A DNA stretch of 64,000 bases from assembly GCA_035772735.1 (NCBI GenBank), contig JASDFA010000003.1, forward strand, positions 129,535,001-129,599,000, in the 5' to 3' direction. Shown here one piece after another: positions 32,281 through 43,630 of the stretch (position 1 is the stretch's first letter; each line of letters begins with the position of its first letter). Position numbers and translations under genes: made by a program. Under the pieces are notes generated by a model. It was given only the letters and a program-made list of their open reading frames with translations, was not told where the DNA came from and ran no database searches. The DNA comes from Datura wrightii. Lineage: Eukaryota; Streptophyta; Magnoliopsida; Solanales; Solanaceae.

Positions 32281-33363
32281 GGCCGCTGGGAAATCCCTGA
32301 GCATATGATCAAGCTTCCCACACCTGAAATATGCACATGTTCCCGCTAAGCACTAGCTGGTGTGTCTCCTACCACACCTGTCACAAACTGGAATACTTGG
32401 CTCCACCTGTTGGCTCCCCTGAACTCGAGAGCCTGTTGTCTATCCTCTCTAATTAACCCTAATCTTGGATTTCACACTTGTGGCTGACATTGTTGGGGCT
32501 GATGATCTCTGGTGGGACTGCTGACGATGTTCACCACCCGACCACTACTGGGAGAACCCAAAACTATCTGTTCTATCCCTATTGCCCTCTCTCTTTCTCT
32601 CCTTCATATGCACTGCCTCCATCTGTTGGGCATAAAAAAACAATTGGGAGAAGTTTATGTCCTGATGTAGCATAGAGGTCCTTCAATCCTTGACCAAATA
32701 TTTAGCTACCCCATTCACAAACCTGCTCACCCAAGCGCTCTGATCAGCCACCATCTCCGGCGCATATTTAGAAAAGCGGAAGAACTCTAGAGCATACTCT
32801 TGAACTGACATATTGTTCTGTCTCAGATTCACGAACTCTACTGCCTTGATCTCCCTCATCTCCTAGGGAAAGAATTTGTCTAAAAATGCAGCGAGAAACT
32901 TTTCCCGACTAATGGTACCCGCTCCGACTCCCCGACCATCCTTATACTACCTAAACCAGATATGAACAACCCCCTTCAACTGATATGAGGCTAGGTCTGC
33001 ACACTCCTCCCCCGTCACCCCTATAATCTGGGTGATCTTCTAAATCTCCTTGATAAACTCATGTGGGTCCTCGTCCACTCTCGACTCAAGAAACTCAGGG
33101 TTATCCTGAGGAAGTCCCTGACCCTAGCCGTCGTTGTGTTCTTGTCTAGTGGACATGAGCTACTACCTGCTGGTTGACCAAAGTGGTCAACGCCTATGCC
33201 AACATCTGGGTAGCGGCCCTAAACTCAGCATGGGCAACCTGCTCAGGCACATGATCCTCCGGGGCTGGTGGGGCTTGCTGGTGCCCATCTCCGTTGCCAT
33301 TCTAATGGACATTTCCATTTTCGTTGTCGTTCCTTCTATTGTTAACTCAGCGTGGAGGCATGA
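32281..33363 (-). pseudogene. gag: Tekay-type gag of element E
   Basis: The start is MPPR at about 33361, followed by stop-broken NRRNDNENGNV...PPAPEDHVPEQVAHAEFRAA. The capsid core reads EFLESRVDEDPHEFIKEI, QIIGVTGEECADLASYQLKGVVHIWF, FLAAFLDKFFP, AVEFVNLRQNNMSVQEYALEFFRFSKYAPEMV and WVSRFVNGV (about 33100-32690). The knuckle region reads PVCDRCGRRHTS.CLAGTCAYFRCGKLDHMLRDF at about 32390-32290, with one Cys lost. Order and wording are those of G and H. Confidence 0.87.
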
Positions 33364-33552
33364 TTCTTCAAATGCGTATAGAATAAGTTAGAAGGATAGA
33401 GAGATATTCCATCCCATGACATAGATCATCAAAGAAGGAAAATTTCCTAAAACATCTAGTAGCCTTTTCGTCAAAAGTGTGGCACGCTTCATACCCATGA
33501 AAAAGACTCTACTTAATGCCGCTTTCAAACACCCTAGGACACACTGAACCTT

Positions 33553-33566
33553 GGCTCTAATACCAA
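33553..33566 (-). other. Primer-binding site of element E, initiator-Met type
   Basis: Minus strand TTGGTATTAGAGCC against the ideal TTGGTATCAGAGCC, one C-to-T change. It stands a few bases after the LTR end GGGTCGTGA and confirms minus orientation. Confidence 0.85.
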
Positions 33567-33570
33567 GTTT

Positions 33571-35804
33571 TTCACGACCCGGACATCGTCCCGGATCTAG
33601 ACACAGAACTTAGAACCATAAATGGTTCCAAGACGACCTATGGCATGAACATGAAAACTAATGATCAACATATACAAAGCAGAAATCTGAATTTTGAAAT
33701 AGAGGAAGTTTGAATATTAAAATATTTGAACAACAAAAATAACGTCAACACTGAATCCGACGTTGAATATAATACTATGTCTGAAAAAGCCTCTACATAC
33801 TGATGAGCTGATGGGACAACACCCCTAGCTAGCTTACTAGAAGTTTGAAATTGAAATAGCAACAACACAACTAACTAAAGGTCCTCGAAGGATGAGGACT
33901 CACCAACAAATGAACTAGATGAGCTCAGGAAACTGGCTAGCAGCGAGACTAAATCTGAACATCTGATACCGTATCATGAAACAATACAGCATAGAGTATG
34001 CAGTCAGTACTTGGAATGTACTAAGTATGCAAGGTAAGTAAAACAGGTTAAGTAATAAAATTGAAAACGTGCATAACATAAACTATATCATCAAAAGATT
34101 CTGAGAGTAAGGTTGCATGCTGATATCTTAAAAACAGGAATAAACATAACTGAACTTCATAACTGAAATGAATGGCCCAAAGCTGAAACTTAAATAAAAC
34201 TGATAAACTAAAAATTAGGTCACTCTTGTTGAAAACATAATATCATAACTGATGAACATGCATAACTGAAATCATGAGGAACACTGGGAGGCTCGTCATG
34301 TAACCGACATAATCATGATAGAGCTTATGTGATCCCAACTATTACAATCAAATGGGTAGAGCCATACAAAGTCTTTTTAGGGCTAAGAGTGTTACAATGA
34401 TATCGTCATCAAGCTGAAGGCCCCTTGGGGGCAGGGAAAGCTCACAAGGGAGGTGCCAATAAATCTGAATAAACCTATGTTGTTGCGTAGTTCTGAGGCC
34501 CGAGGTTTACCTGAACCCCTAGCCTATTCGGTGCTAGACACTACTCAAAAAAATATGTATATGCTCTCCATGATGTTTCAACGAAGCTGAACCATCATTT
34601 TTCAACGAAGTTGATCATGAAATTACATACATAGTCTGAAATCGGAACATGGGAGCCTTAGCTCAAAACATACCACAAACTGAGTGGGAGCCTAGACTCC
34701 AAAAGCATATGGTAAGTTAACATCATGAAATTGAACTAAATAATGAAAACATACTTAGACCATGTGAGCTTGCCCCAACTTTAACATGCTTGAAATCGAC
34801 TTGATACTCAAAATCATGGATTCATACATAGGTAATCCATAAACATTTTTTCATGCTAAACATCTCATCATGCTTAAATACATATATCATAATCTTAACT
34901 TTTCATGAAACTTGCATAATTGGGCATAATAATTGTAAAACTAGAAATCATGAATTGTAATTCAATGTATAAATCATGCCTATGAATCTTAAAATATCAT
35001 TTAAAACATGAAGGGAATATACCCATAGATAAATCATGAAATTGGATTAAAACCCCATAAGAACATAAACTTGACTTTAAGACTTGAATTCATGAACTTG
35101 ATGAAAAATTTGGGTATGAGAGTGAAAGAAAACTCTTATCATAGCGCTACATACCTGGGTAATCTGATTCTCTCCCCCTTGAAAGCCCAAGAGAATTGGA
35201 GAAGAACTTGAAGAATTCTAGGCTTGATCTCTTTAGGAATTCTCTAGTATTGCATGCATGGGGAGGGAATGGGTTATAATAGGCTAAACCCTCCTTAAAT
35301 CCTCCTAACTGAGCTTAAAATGATGTAGTTTAAGGCTTAGGAGATAGGAAATTATGAAAATATGCTGAATGAAATCGCAGGAAATACTGAACTGTCAGCT
35401 ACTACGACCCGTATCACAAGTCGTACAATTGACCTACGACTCTTGGTATCCTTCCATACTGCACAAGTCCCAAGACATAACTCCTCTGAAAAATTCCATC
35501 ACTACAACTATGGCTCATAACTACTACCTACGAGTCATACCCCCCACTCATACAATCAACACCTGGAAAGCTCCCAGTTCCTGTTACGATCCATACCACG
35601 AGTCATACCTACACACCACGACTCGTAATGGGGACTCGTCGTTTCAAATGTGAACTATTAAACCCTTACTACGAGTCATCCTATGAGTCGTACCATCCTC
35701 ATACGACTTGTACCATCAAGAGTACTGAGGAAAAAATGCAAGTTCTTCATGCTAAACACTTTCAAAATCTCGAACTTAGTCTTAGAAACATTTAGGGTAT
35801 TACA
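33571..35804 (-). repeat. 5' LTR of element E
   Basis: On the minus strand it starts TGTAATACCCTAAATG at 35804 and ends CCGGGTCGTGA near 33571, 2234 bases. ACGACTCGT-like words cluster at about 35400-35740, within the first 400 bases. Conserved downstream marks include CATACTCTATGCTGTAT near 33990 and the GCT...AGC hairpin at 33807-33829. The F LTR (37782-39590) is the same family. Confidence 0.85.
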
Positions 35805-36494
35805 ATCGTCTATGAAAACAATCATAAACATGTCCAAATTTGGCTTGAACACCCTGTTCATCAAATCCATAAAAGATGCAGGAGCATTCATTAGTCCAAA
35901 ATACATAACTACAAAATCATGGTGACCATACCGAGTCCTGAATGCTGTCTTCAGGATGTTACTCTCTTTAACTCTGAGCTAGTGATAACCGAACCTAAGA
36001 TCTATCTTCGAGAAGCACTTGGCACCCTGGTGTTGGTCAAACAAATTATCAATCCTGAGAAGAGGAAAATTCTTCTTGATGGTAACCTTATTCAACTATC
36101 GATAGTCAATGCACATATGAAGAGAACCATCCTTCGTCCGAACAAAGAGAACTGGTGCACCCCATGGGGATTTTTTGGGTCTAATGAAACCTTTGTCTAA
36201 GAGATTTTTCAACTGTTCTTTCAAATCCTTCAGTTCAGCTGGAGCCATTTTGTAAGGAGGAATAGATATGGGTTGCGTATCGGGAAGGAGGTCAATACCA
36301 AAGTCGATCTCCCACTCAGGAGGGACTCCGAGTAGATCATCTGGGAACAGCTCCAGATACTCACACACTATAGGAACTGACTGGAGAGTCGGGGTCTCAG
36401 ACATAGCATCCTTAACCTGAACTAGATGGTAGACACAACCCTTAGAAATCATCTTTCTAGGCTTAAGGTAGGAAATAGAGTTACCTATAGGCAC
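35805..36494 (-). pseudogene. pol: Reverse transcriptase fragment of element F, cut at FIDD by element E
   Basis: From 36494 down: the spacer and fingers (VCEYLELFPDDLLGVPPEWEIDFGIDLLPDTQPISIPPY, FIRPKKSPWGAPVLFVRTKDGSLHMCIDYR), then after a stop NKVTIKKNFPLLRIDNLFDQ, FSKIDLRFGYH (first Asp), FGLMNAPASFMDLMNRVF and MIVFIDD. The last Asp codon touches the first base of the E LTR at 35804/35805. The remainder of the F pol is not found left of E. Confidence 0.88.
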
Positions 36495-37110
36495 AGCTGA
36501 ACTACCCTTCCTCTCTAGGTCTGGCTCACCCGAAAATCAAAACTCTACTACACGGTTCTACAATTCATGGAGGCATAATATGCATGTGACCAATCCATGC
36601 CAAAGATAGATCGAAATTTGTCATGTCTAACTCTAGTAAATCTGCTAATGTGACTTTTTGAAGGACTGTGATAGGGCAATATGTATAATGGTCGAGCTAT
36701 AACTGAGTAACTGACTGGAGTAGAGACTGGGAAGGGTTCGATAAGATTTTCGGACTGACTCCGAAACAACTAGAACTATAGGGCGTCACAAAAGATAAAG
36801 TAGCCCCTGGATCTAACAATGCATAAACATCAAGGTGAAATACTCGTAACATACCAATGACCACTTTTGGAGAGATCTCCTTCTTCTGACGAGATGCGAG
36901 GGCATAAAACCTGTTCTAACGCTGACCACCACCTGCACTAGTGGATGTACCCTGCTGAGTTGAGCGTGCTGGTGGAGCTGCTAAACTGGTGGCTAGGTCT
37001 CATCCTCTACGCTGGCCCTGACTAGCTGTTGGACAGTCTCTAAGCATATGACCAGGCTTCCCACACTCGAAACATGCACCTATTCCCACCAAGAACTAGT
37101 TGGTGTGCCT
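36495..37110 (-). pseudogene. pol: Protease and gag zinc-knuckle remnants of element F
   Basis: Minus-strand text parallels element E. PVCDRCGRRHTN...VGACFECGKPGHMLRDC stands at about 37130-37035 with both Cys-Cys-His groups visible, then a linker (STSAGGGQR) and a decayed protease (VFHLDVYALLDPGATLSF near 36830-36780). The strand VRHDKFRSIFGMDW lies at about 36625-36580. Several frameshifts. Confidence 0.75.
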
Positions 37111-37780
37111 CCTACCACACCTGTCACAAACTGGGATAATGGACTCCACATACTGGCTCCCCTGACCTCGAGAGCCTGATGCCCATTCTCTTTGCTCACG
37201 TCTAGACCAGCATGGCACACTCCTGCTAACAGTGATGGGGCTGGTGATCTTTGGTGGGACTGCTGACGGTGTCCACCGCCCGACCTCTACTGGGAGAACC
37301 CAAAACTATCACCAGCTCTTGACCCAAAAACTCAAGGGGATTCATCTTGAGGAAATCACTAACTCTAGTCGTCGTTGTGTTTCCATTTTAGGGAGCATGA
37401 GCTACTGCTTACTGATTGACCTGAGCGTTCAACGCCTACGCCATCATATGGATAGCTATCCTAAACTCAACATGGGCAACCTACTCAGGCACATGATCCT
37501 TCAAGGCTGGTGGAGCTTGATGGTGCCCATCTCCGTTGCCATTCTCATGGAAATTTCTATTTCCGTTCCTTCTTCCTTTAACTCGACGTGGAGACATGAT
37601 TTTGCAAACTCATATGGCACAAGTTAGAAAAATAGAGAGATACTTCATTGCACGACATAGATCATGAAAGAAGGGAAATTTCCTAAAACGTCTCATAGCC
37701 TTTTCGTCATAAGTTTGGCGCACTTCACACCTATGAAAAAGACTCTACTTAATGCGGCTTTTAGACACCCTAGGAAACAC
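37111..37780 (-). pseudogene. gag: Gag of element F with internal deletion
   Basis: From about 37597 down the start MSPRRVKGRRNGNRNFHENGNGDGHHQAPPALKDHVPEQVAHVEF is clear. The frame then jumps from the NPEFLG-like segment (about 37340) straight to sequence before the zinc knuckle. Compared with E (33080 to 32570) about 500 bases carrying the capsid core are missing. A deletion derivative within a decayed element. Confidence 0.75.
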
Positions 37781-37781
37781 T

Positions 37782-39590
37782 GAAATAAAATCTGAACATA
37801 AAATCTGAAGCTCAACATAAATAAAGTGAAAGACTAAATCTTGAAATAGTGGAAGTCTGCATTAATTAAACATTTGAACAATGGAAATAACATAACACTA
37901 TGTCTGAAAAGCCTCTACATACTGACGAGCTAATGGGACAACACCCCCAACTAGCTCACTAGAAAACTGAAATAGCAAAAACATGACTAATAAAAGGTCC
38001 TCAAAGGATTAGGACTCACCAACAGGTGAACTGGACTGAACTCTGAAACTAGCTAGCTACGAAACTGAACCTAAATATCTGAGCCTGTATCATCACAATA
38101 TACAACATAGAGTATGCGGTCAGTACTTAAAATATACTGAGTATGCAAGGTAAGAAAACAGGCTAAGTAGTAAAATTGAAAACATGTATAGCATATATCA
38201 TATCATTAAAATATTTTGAGAGTAACGAGTGCATGCTGATATCTTGAAAACATGAATAAACATAATTGAACTTCATGACTGAAATGAATGACCCAAACCT
38301 GAAATTGATAATCATAAGTAAAACTGATAAACTGAACATTGGGTCAAACCTGTTGAAAACATAATATCATACCCGATGAACATGCATAGCTGAAATCATT
38401 AGGAACAATGGGAGACTTGTCATATGACCGACATAATCACGATAGAGCTTACGTGATCCCAACTATTACGACAAGCTGAAAAGTGGGAGTCTAGACTCCA
38501 AAGTCATGTGGTAAGCTAACATCATAAACTTGAACTTAATCATCAAAACATACTTAGATCATGTGGGCCTTCCCAAGATTTATCATGCTTGAAATAGACT
38601 TGATAGTCAAAATCATGGATCCACACATAGGTAATTCATAAACATTCTATCATGCTAAACATCTCATCATGCTTGAAAACATAGATCATAATCTTAACTT
38701 TTCATGAAAACATGTATAATTTGGCATAATATTTTCAAACTAGAAATCATGAATTGTAATTCAAAAGAAGTATAAAACATTCCCATAAATCATAAAATAT
38801 TATTTAAAACATGAAGGAAATTGACCCATAAACAAATCATAGAGAAATTCATGATATTAGATTAAAACCCCCATAAGATCATAAACTTGACTTTAAGGCT
38901 TGAACTCATGAACTTGATGAGAAGTTTGGGAATAAGAGTGAAATAAAACTCACATTCATAGCCCAACATACCTAGGTAATCTGATTCTACACTCCTCCTT
39001 AAAAGCCCAAGAGAATTGGAGAAGAACTTGAAGAATTCTAGGCTTTATCTCTTTAGGAATTCTCTAGTATTACATGCATGGGGAGGAGTGAGTTATAATA
39101 GGATAAACCCTCTTAAAATCCTCCTAACTGAGATTAAAACAATGTAGTTTAAGTCCTAGACGATTATAAATTATGAAAATACCCTTAATGAAATCGCAGA
39201 AAAAACTGAACTGCCAGCTGCTACGACTCGTGGTAGCCTTCCATATTGAAAAGGTCCCAAAACATCACTCCTCTAAAGAATTACACGAATCCTACTATGA
39301 CCTGTAACTTCAACTTACAATTCGTAGCCCTCACTCATATAATCAAAATCTATAAGATCCCCAGTTCTTGTTACAATCCGTACCACGAATCGCACCCGCA
39401 TAACACAACTCGTAGTGGGGACTCTTGGTTTCAAAGTCCAACTACTGATCCCTGCTACGGGTCATCCTACGAGTCATACAATCCTTGTACGACTCATACC
39501 ACCAATCGTACTGAGACAAAAATATAGGTTCTTCCTGTTGAACACTTTTAAAATCACAAACTTAGTCTTAGAAACTTTTGGGGTATTACT
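37782..39590 (-). repeat. 5' LTR of element F, missing its end and primer site
   Basis: On the minus strand it starts AGTAATACCCCAAAAG (first base changed from TG...) at 39590, beside the H gag. At the other end it joins the gag leader at about 37782 with no primer site. Relative to E, the last ~130 LTR bases and the primer site are deleted. ACGACTCGT-like words cluster at about 39220-39515. The hairpin counterpart lies at 37929-37955. Confidence 0.8.
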
Positions 39591-40270
39591 GGTGAATTGG
39601 AATGAGTTCGTAACAGCCTTCTTGGATAGGTTTTTTTCCCAAGAATTAAGGGAAGCAAAGGCTGCGGAGTTTGTCAACTTGAAATATAATGATATGAAAG
39701 TATAGGAGTATGCTTTGAAGTTCACTCGACTGTCGAAGTATGCTTCAGAGATGGTTGTAGAGCTGAGGGAAGGAAGGTTTGTAAATGGAGTCTCAGATTT
39801 AGTGGTCAAGGGGTGTGGGACTGTGTTGCTTATTAGTGACATGGACATTTCTAGACTCATGATCCATGCTCAATAGTTTGAGGAGAAAAAGCTAAAGTAG
39901 TTGGAAAAGGAGAGCAAGAGAGCAAATACAGGGGACTTAGAGTATTCCCAGCAGAGAACAAGTGGTGGGACTCATTCCCAGTCCTGTAGGAGATCATCAG
40001 TCCCAGCATCATCGACAACCAGTGTTCCAAACAGACCCAGAGTAAGGGAGATTACATACCCAGCTTGCAAGAACTGTGGAAGAACCATTTAGTAGAGTGC
40101 ATGGCTAGTTTAGGAGCTTTCTTTTGGTGTATCAAGTCAGGCCATAAACTCAGAGATTGCCCAACAGTTAAATAGGGCGAAGGTAGAGCCCCAACCACCT
40201 CTTCAGTATCTCCAACAGCCTGCCCACCTCAGCAGGGCGCATTAGCTGGTGCGAGTAGTGGCTAGCTTCA
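39591..40270 (+). pseudogene. gag: Tekay-type gag of element H (from capsid middle)
   Basis: Starts mid-capsid after the F LTR: NWNEFVTAFLDRFFSQELREAKAAEFVNLKYNDMKV, then after a TAG EYALKFTRLSKYASEMVVELREGRFVNGVSDLVVKG, MDISRLMIHAQ, EEKKLK and a basic hydrophilic linker. The knuckle region is YPACKNCGRTI then CIKSGHKLRDCP (about 40060-40165). The portion left of the F insertion is not found. It overlaps the piece present in G, so G and H are different copies. Confidence 0.85.
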
Positions 40271-41700
40271 GGACTGCGTCTACGCCCTGTCATCATGTTA
40301 GGATTGGGAAGCTCGCAGAAATAGTCCCAAGTATGTTATGAGCTTTTCACAATTAATTCTTGCATATTGTTAGACCCAGGAGCCATAGTATAAGGCATAA
40401 GACTCTTTTTGCATCCTAGTATGAGATTTGTCTGTGGATGATATGAAATAATTATAAGTATGAAGCCTACAGTAATAGCTTTAGAGGCAAATGAAAAGTC
40501 AAGGGTTATTGGTATAGCCCAACCTTAAGAGAGGATCCAAGAGTCTTAGAAAGACAACATTAAGCTAAGGGGGAGATGATAGCTTGAAGAGCCAAGTCAG
40601 GTCTTGAGTGATCTAGTAGGGGAGTTCCAGATGTAGTATCTTTAGGATGTCGATCCATTCCTATTCAGGTGTCTTCCCTTATATTTCAGGAAATATTACA
40701 CTCTACGCATGCCTACATTTAGATTTCCAAAATGATAGGTAACTACTTCAGATAGCGATCCCCATCTTCCTCCAGAATTCCATAAATCTCAACTTCATGT
40801 CATGAAACTAGTTAGGTATGTAAACTCATGTCTCCCAGTATGCTCAGCTCTATGAATTTTTTCCTTAGAATTTTCCTTAACAGCTTAGTAGATCATGCTA
40901 GCTCATATATGTTCGTAGTTTAGATTTTGTGAATGATTCATTCTTATGATTTCCTTACTCTCAGCCCTATGTATGTTCTCCAATAATAGAAATTATGGTT
41001 GTAACGGACATGTCCTAAATTGACTCCCTATGTATTCCTTAGATGCACGGTAGGTAGAAGTTCATGGAGTATAGTTGGTAGCCATGACAGGGAGTCTAAG
41101 GAGCTTTTGGAGTAGTATAAGCTATAGCGGAGCCGTAATGATGAGTGTAGTGATAGGCTTGTATAGTGTGTTGGCTTTCAAGAAGAGGGTGCAGTTAGCA
41201 TGGTTTTCTTATATGGGGAGATGAGATGTTAGGGTGTCAGAGTGTTGATGGGAATGGAAGACTCTAATAAAAGGAGGTTCTAGTTGAAATCTTGGACCAA
41301 TAGATTCATAAGTTGTGGAAAACAAGGAGGCAATGTTAATGAAGGTTTTATAGAGCAATCATCCAATAGAAGGGACTACTTGGAAATTTGAATTCAGATA
41401 AGTCTTACTCTCTGTCAAATCAGTCATCATGTCATCTATTGAGATATCAGAAAGTAGTTTTGGGATTTATAACTCAGTCCTTACCAGCTCAGTTTCAGTT
41501 TAGAGAAATAGTTGCTCCTTAGTATTCCACCTAGTTCCATGTCAGTCTCATGTCTTTTAGTCCCTCTCATGTCTTAACATGCCTGCATGAATCATGATTT
41601 CAGTTCAATCATGTAATTCAGTTCGGAGTTGGATACTCCTTTAGCATTCAACCTTTATTATTCAGTTCTTGGGATAGCAACTCTTTCCCTAGTCTTTCAA
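40271..41700 (+). other. Decayed remainder of element H
   Basis: About 1.4 kb with no readable RT, RNase H or integrase. The first part may contain decayed linker/protease (QDCVYALSSC-like text near 40270). The last part (41480-41700) is T-rich spacer with TCAGTTC words like those after pol in Tekay elements. Most of pol appears deleted. Confidence 0.55.
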
Positions 41701-41732
41701 CTTAGTTAGCCCACATTTGAGGATGAATGTCC

Positions 41733-41748
41733 CCAAGTAGAAGATAAT
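41733..41748 (+). other. Polypurine tract of element H
   Basis: AAGTAGAAGATAA before the LTR start, preceded by TTTGAGGATGAATGTCCCC. Element I has TTCGAGGATGAATGTTCCC and AAGAGGGAGATAT at 59680-59712, so the whole block is conserved between copies. Confidence 0.8.
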
Positions 41749-41971
41749 GTAACACCCTAAAAGTTCCCTAGATCAGATCCTAGAGTTGGAATGGAATTCA
41801 AAAGGGAACTAGCAGAATTACCAAAGAACGACTCATGTGATGAGTCGTCATTTGGTCTAATGGGTTGTTAGGTCGCCCGTTTTGAGGAAGTTTTAAGTTG
41901 GTGAAATTTTCCTCAGAACTAATAGGTCAAAGGATGACTCATTGGTCCATGAAATGGGTCATTAGGAATAG
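41749..41971 (+). repeat. 3' LTR of element H, part 1
   Basis: Starts TGTAACACCCTAAAAGTTCC. It includes ACGACTCATGTGATGAGTCGT at about 41828. It ends at 41971, where element D begins. The last five bases AATAG face AAGAG after D (49335-49339), a one-mismatch target duplication. Confidence 0.82.
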
Positions 41972-43614
41972 TGATAATGCTCAAACTCACACTCCTGATA
42001 AAGCATGAAGTGGACGTTTTCAATAAAGAACCCAACAAAGGTTGGGGTTGATCCCACAGGAAATATGATCAAGATATAGAATAATGAAGGTATTTAAGCT
42101 TTTAAGTATGTTATCTCCAAAAAAGGGGGTTTATAAAAGCAATTACAAGACAGGGTCAAGAATTGTTGTTGTTTATCAATATTATACAATTAACTAAGGT
42201 AAGTGTTCCTAATGGGTTCATAACTACTTCGGGTTTACACTTTTGATCTATCCCAATGCTTACTTGTAGAACTGATAACTAGGGTTCATCCAAACAACTG
42301 GTTCTTCCCTATTTGATGATTATACACAATCACTGGGTTAGGTCTCTTGAGCGATTTCAATTCAACCGTTATCAATTTTTTCCAAATTAACTATCCTGCG
42401 ACCACATCTCAAGTCATACAATGACCTATAAAGATCGAGGCTTTGTTGTAATTCACTTTTCCTAATCTCTACTTCTCTAGGTTTAAGCAAGTAAAGAATT
42501 TAGGCAAGTCTTAACGTTGCGCTTCATTAAGAAACATTAAAGATGAAAAGAATATACACAAGTGTTTAGCATTGGTTTAGAATCACTTTGTGTAACCCTA
42601 GTTTGTTAATTCACTATGGTTCCCACAACCCTAGTTGTGGAGGTTTTAGCCTCATGATTGTAAGATCGTTATTAGCATTCATAGACAGACAATAATTGAA
42701 TACTTAGAAAGATAATCGAAAATAAACCTGCTTGATTATTGCAAGAATTGAAGATGACTAATTCAAGAACAAGGAAGAGATCAAAGCAAGAAAATCTCCA
42801 TGACTTGAATTAAAGTTAACAACAACTTGTCTCTCAATGTGAGAAAACATAATGTTCGAATCTCTCTACTGAAAATAACCTAAAAAGTATTTATACAAAT
42901 ATTTGGGATCTTCTCCTAAGTAAACAGCGAAACTACCAAAAGCTATCGTCGCCTTCACATACCACCCGTAATAGGATTGTAGGGATCGTACCTTGACTCG
43001 TAAATTGGCTGGCTTCTACTGAATCTGGCTAAGTTTTGACTTATGGTATGACTCATACCAAGAACATACGAGTCATACAATCTTTCTGTGGCTTGAAGTT
43101 GCATTTTATAACATTCTCTATTAACTCTCACAGATGGCTTGGTACGACTCGTACCTCAGTTCCACGATCCGTGACTCCTTCTCGTACCTTGAGATCTTCT
43201 AGTCTTCTCTTATTTTGGGCTTTTCCATGGTTCCTTGGTACGGGTCTTAGTTAGGTCACATGACTCATGGTTGCTACCCCTACTAGGATACTTTTCATGT
43301 GCAAAACCTTCTGGAATTTACTATGACTGCTATGGTCACATACCAGGATGGTACGACTCGTACCATGAGTCGTAAGTTACCTTTTCCTCATGCTTTGGTC
43401 CTGGACCTTTCCACGACTCTCAGTATGGCTTGTACTGAGATCCATACTTAGCCACTTTTCTACATTTTTCTCCATCTTTTCAACAATTTAGCTTCAACAT
43501 CTATTTCCCCTGAAAACAAAGTAAAAGTGTCTTGTATCCATATAAACACACCTAAGTCCATGCTAGTTTTCTCAGTTTTAAGCGTCAAAAGTGTTGTAAA
43601 CCCATAGCATATCA
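41972..43614 (-). repeat. 3' LTR of element D
   Basis: In window orientation it runs TGATAATGCTC...AGCATATCA, so the element LTR starts TGATATGCTATGGG. It holds a cluster of near-palindromic ACGACTCGT words at about 42955-43440, including GGTACGACTCGTACC at 43141-43155 and a 19-base palindrome at 43348-43366. Matches 47672-49334. Confidence 0.9.
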
Positions 43615-43630
43615 ACACCTTCAACTTAAG
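43615..43630 (-). other. Polypurine tract of element D
   Basis: Minus strand TTAAGTTGAAGGTGT directly before the TGAT LTR start. It resembles the AAGTGTGGGGT tracts of B and C with substitutions. Confidence 0.65.

Larger units (their letters stand above)
30031..35804 (-). mobile_element. Element E: minus-strand Tekay-type retrotransposon lacking its 3' third
   Basis: Read on the minus strand: 5' LTR (35804-33571), Met-type primer site, gag, zinc knuckle, protease, RT and RNase H down to about 30031. Integrase, chromodomain and 3' LTR are absent. The break joins it head-on to plus-strand gag of G. The LTR start (TGTAATACCC) sits exactly after the FIDD codons of the RT of element F, so E inserted into F. 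Confidence 0.85.

Noticed and set aside
33134..33391. 85-codon plus-strand frame with membrane-like segments
   Set aside because: Exactly antisense to the gag start of element E; shadow frame.
42955..43440. Possible CRISPR-like or satellite array of ACGACTCGT repeats
   Set aside because: Spacing and sequence are irregular, there are no unique spacers of constant length, and the setting is a plant LTR. Kept only as a dispersed motif.
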